Both the position numbers and the translations under genes were made by a program. From NCBI GenBank assembly GCA_012841675.1, contig DUUG01000119.1, positions 1-23,208 on the forward strand: a stretch of DNA of 23,208 nucleotides, given 5' to 3'. Origin of the DNA: Clostridiales bacterium. GTDB taxonomy: Bacteria > Bacillota > Clostridia > Oscillospirales > QAMX01. This document shows positions 20,438 through 23,208 of this stretch, in pieces. Each line of letters opens with the position of its first letter. Position 1 is the first letter of the stretch. The notes beneath the pieces were generated by a model that saw only the letters and a program-made list of their open reading frames with translations, had not been told where the DNA came from and did not search any database.

Positions 20438-22204
20438 ATGAATGAAGCATTCTCCCTAACCCCTTCCTCTAAGGGGATGATCCGCCGTTTACTGCATTAT
20501 ATGCGGTCTGACCGGCCGTTTCTCATATTGGCGGTATCATCCGCCTTGGCCACCGTTGCGACGTTTCTGGTTTCGCCGATTCTCGTCGGCCGCGCCATTG
20601 ACGCCATGCTTGGCATAGGCTTAGTGGACTTTCCCGCCCTTTTCAAAGTAATTTTGATCCTGCTTGCGCTGTATCTGTTGGATTCTGTGTTTCAGTGGCT
20701 ACTGGCCTTTTCCACCCACGTCATCAGCTTCAACACCGTTCGGCGCCTGCGCACAGAGGCGTTTGCCAAAATCCAAAGCCTGCCTCTTTCCTACCTTGAC
20801 CGGCATACCCAGGGCAACATTGTTGCGCGGCTAGTGCCCGATGCGGAAGCCATATCCGAAGGCCTTTCCGCCAGTTTGTCCAGTCTCCTGACCGGTTTAG
20901 CTACCATCGCCGGCACTATCGGCATCATGCTGTATTTGGATGTCTTTGTTGCATTAACGGTGATTTTGATAACACCTCTTTCGATTGTGGTTGCATGGTT
21001 TATCACAAGCCGTTCGCACCGTATGTTTTCCGAGCAGGCCGCTGCCCAAGGGGAGCTGGCCGGTTATGTCAATGAAATGGTCTCCGGACAAAAGCTTGTC
21101 ACCGCCTTTTCCTATGCGGACAAGGCGCAGGAACGATTCGAAATTTTTAACCAATCCCTGCGCAAAACCGGTTACAAAGCACAAGTCTATGCCTCCCTGG
21201 TCAATCCCAGCACCCGGTTTGTCAACAATATTGTGTATGCCGCTGTGGGCGTAGTCGGCGGACTTATGGCAGTGCGCGGATCGTTGACGGTGGGCGAGCT
21301 ATCGGCATTCATTACCTATGCTAACCGGTATACCAAGCCCTTTAACGAAATAAGCGGCGTCATTTCCCAGATACAGGCAGCTTTGTCTGCCGCGGCACGG
21401 ATTTTTGCGCTACTTGATGCCCAAGACGAAGTGCCCGACGCAATCGATGCGCGCCAGATTGAGCACTGCGAGGGCAATGTAACCTTTGAAAACATTTCCT
21501 TCTCCTATGTTCCCGACCGACCGCTGATTACCGACCTAAACGTTTCTGCCAAGGTTGGACAAAAAATCGCTATTGTCGGGCCTACCGGGGCAGGAAAAAC
21601 AACCATTGTCAACCTTCTGATGCGTTTTTACGAGCCGCAGGCGGGAAAAATTACCTTAGATGGTACGGATATCCGAAAATTAACCCGCAACAGCATGCGG
21701 AAGCAGTTTGGCATGGTTTTACAGGATAGCTGGCTTTTCTCCGGCACGGTTCGGGAAAACCTGCTGTATGGAAAACCGGACGCCACCGAGGAGGAGATGG
21801 TTGCCGCGGCCAAGGCCGCCTTTTCGCATAACTTTATTCAGCGTTTGCCCAAGGGCTATGACACGGAAATTACCGACGAAAGCAGCCTTTCTCAGGGGCA
21901 GAAACAGCTTCTTTGTATCGCCCGTGTGATGCTGACGGATCCGGCTCTGTTAATTCTCGACGAAGCAACCAGCGCTATTGACACGTTAACCGAGGCACGT
22001 ATTTCTCAAGCCTTTGACAAAATGACAGAGGGCCGCACCAGCTTTGTCATTGCCCATCGCCTGTCCACCATTCAGGGCGCGGATCTGATTTTGGTCATGC
22101 AGAACGGAAATATTGTGGAGCAAGGGCGACACGAAGAGCTTCTTTCCCAAAACGGCCTGTATGCCAAGCTGTATTACAGCCAGTTTGCCCCGACGATGAC
22201 ATAA
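20438..22204 (+). CDS. Heterodimeric ABC exporter subunit with catalytic ATP site
   Basis: 588-residue half-transporter: six membrane helices (about 25-320) then an ATPase domain. Motifs: Walker A GPTGAGKTT (381-389), Q-loop Q429, signature LSQGQ (484-488, Gly replaced by Gln), Walker B LLILDE (504-509) with the catalytic Glu509, and switch His540 (IAHR). Its canonical Walker B and His, together with the canonical signature FSGGQ of the preceding subunit, make the working ATP site; its altered LSQGQ faces the other subunit's Asp/Gln site. This exact complementarity shows the two genes encode one heterodimer. The ATG at 20438 has AAAGGA about 13 bases upstream, a rather long spacing. No terminator follows clearly. 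Confidence 0.94.
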   Translation: MNEAFSLTPSSKGMIRRLLHYMRSDRPFLILAVSSALATVATFLVSPILVGRAIDAMLGIGLVDFPALFKVILILLALYLLDSVFQWLLAFSTHVISFNTVRRLRTEAFAKIQSLPLSYLDRHTQGNIVARLVPDAEAISEGLSASLSSLLTGLATIAGTIGIMLYLDVFVALTVILITPLSIVVAWFITSRSHRMFSEQAAAQGELAGYVNEMVSGQKLVTAFSYADKAQERFEIFNQSLRKTGYKAQVYASLVNPSTRFVNNIVYAAVGVVGGLMAVRGSLTVGELSAFITYANRYTKPFNEISGVISQIQAALSAAARIFALLDAQDEVPDAIDARQIEHCEGNVTFENISFSYVPDRPLITDLNVSAKVGQKIAIVGPTGAGKTTIVNLLMRFYEPQAGKITLDGTDIRKLTRNSMRKQFGMVLQDSWLFSGTVRENLLYGKPDATEEEMVAAAKAAFSHNFIQRLPKGYDTEITDESSLSQGQKQLLCIARVMLTDPALLILDEATSAIDTLTEARISQAFDKMTEGRTSFVIAHRLSTIQGADLILVMQNGNIVEQGRHEELLSQNGLYAKLYYSQFAPTMT

Positions 22205-22267
22205 TTTTTCTTTGTTTGCTTTTACTATCTGCCCATCCGTGTACAGACAGTATAGAAGGTGATTATC

Positions 22268-23208
22268 ATGTTAATGAAAATGATGGAAATCTATTACACG
22301 AATTTCCCCTGTCACAAGTTGGTCGTTACACAAAGTTGTAAATCAGACAATGACAATAAACCCGAACTCCAATTCGACTATATTGACAATGGACAGAGCT
22401 TTACTATCTCTATTCGCGATACCGATAAGCGAGAAATTCAAGTCTTTTCAAGCAAAGAAACGAAATCAAAAGACCTCTTATATTTGAGACGTTAGAAAAA
22501 CTGCTCATGATTTTTGAAGGCGAGTTCTTGTCGATTGAAAACGCAGTTTTCTTCAATAATGATCCTCTCCAAGACGCCGTTGCCAAGTGGTTTCTGAGTC
22601 ATCGTCTCCATTACTACAGTTCCGGAGACTCTGCAAAATATGTCCCAAATGCATTCGTTAACTATTCTGAAGTTCTTAACAGAAGCTTATTTAGCAAATG
22701 GTGCAGAACACTTAAGGCACTTGATATTTCATTTAACATGGTACTCTACTGCCTTTCCAACATCGGTCTACCGGTTGATTGTAAATGCGCGTTTCTGATT
22801 GAATCCTTTATACCGCTTGCTGAGCGCATAAGCAGTGTAAGGTCAATAAAGTTGCCAAAAGTGAAAAAGAATGAATCGGAACTGCAAAAATATCTTATTT
22901 GGATGTTAGAGCTCTATGGAGATCCTCTGCTTTCTGCCGAATGTTCTGCTAATCTGGATAAATTTGCGCACATTTTGACAAACAGTCGAAACAGAATAGC
23001 TCATGTTCGAAGCCGGCAGGGCAAATTATTCTTAGACGGTTCTGAATCCGCGTTATACTTGCTAAAACTTTCATACTTTTACCGCCATATTCTTTTTTCT
23101 CTACTGGGAATTGATTCATCTAAATATATGGACAAAATACTTGATTCCGTATCTGCCTTTGTACATAAGTTTGGTATTCAGGATGAGTTTATCAATAAAC
23201 TTGAAACA
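22268..23208 (+). pseudogene. ApeA-like HEPN-domain protein gene, frameshifted, incomplete at right edge
   Basis: The ATG at 22268 follows AAGGTG and begins MLMKMMEIYYTNFPCHKLVV. This frame stops at 22495. The frame shifted by one base, entered near the A-run at 22466-22472, continues from KRPLIFETLEKLLMIFEG without a stop to the window end (over 230 codons). Joined, the product looks like an ApeA-family protein: a beta-rich N-terminal domain, then a helical HEPN domain with LTNSRNRIAHVR, where R (codon 22987-22989) and H (23002-23004) make the R-x4-H ribonuclease motif. ApeA proteins act in phage defence by RNA cleavage in studied cases. The gene is more AT-rich than its neighbours, suggesting transfer. 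The break may be a real mutation or a sequencing error; the family call is moderate. Confidence 0.6.

Noticed and set aside
22450..22500. Programmed -1 ribosomal frameshift as explanation for the split HEPN gene.
   Set aside because: The site reads TCA AAA GAC in frame, not an X-XXY-YYZ slippery heptamer, and no strong downstream stem is visible; mutation or sequencing error is simpler.

Overview
The window reads as a chromosomal segment of a strictly anaerobic, Gram-positive-type bacterium, most likely a member of the Clostridia (Bacillota). The grounds are: strong purine-rich Shine-Dalgarno sites before almost every gene; sigma-A-like promoters with 16-17 bp spacers; TTG and GTG starts; a class III (oxygen-sensitive) ribonucleotide reductase with its activase; a ferrous-iron Feo operon; two radical SAM proteins; and a Firmicutes-type LexA box. 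The species cannot be named from the sequence. No rRNA gene, intact tRNA, CRISPR array or insertion sequence was found.

Layout from left to right. (1) 1-443, minus strand: a broken metallophosphoesterase gene that keeps its start and C-terminal half but has lost the middle. (2) 444-3735, plus: a promoter and a three-gene ABC importer (lipoprotein, permease, ATPase) of the TrpXYZ-like family, with a perfect 18-bp hairpin after the lipoprotein gene and a terminator at the end. (3) 3783-4718, plus: an XRE-type regulator with its own promoter, a 12-bp palindrome and a terminator. (4) 4811-7798, minus: nrdD-nrdG, whose promoter carries two NrdR-box-like sites 31 bp apart. (5) 7827-9831, plus: a hydroxypyruvate-isomerase-like protein followed by a sugar-transfer-type ATP-grasp protein. 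(6) 9850-11262, minus: a DUF975-type membrane protein overlapping rlmH. (7) 11298-12644, minus: a radical SAM/helix-hairpin-helix protein of a putative DNA-repair family, whose promoter is bracketed by two LexA/SOS-box-like sites. (8) 12727-15175, minus: an FAD-dependent oxidoreductase and a cupin with paired dyads between them. (9) 15271-18331, minus: feoA-feoA-feoB and a small Cys-rich membrane protein. (10) 18403-22204, plus: the two halves of a heterodimeric ABC exporter. (11) 22268 to the right edge, plus: an AT-rich gene for an ApeA-like HEPN protein, split by a frameshift.

Most of this is core metabolism: anaerobic dNTP supply, Fe(II) uptake, solute import and export, and ribosome modification. 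The most interesting signals are regulatory or at the edges: SOS-like control of the radical SAM protein, which fits a DNA-damage role; the paired NrdR boxes; the frameshifted HEPN (possible phage-defence) gene at the right end; and the internally deleted phosphoesterase at the left end.
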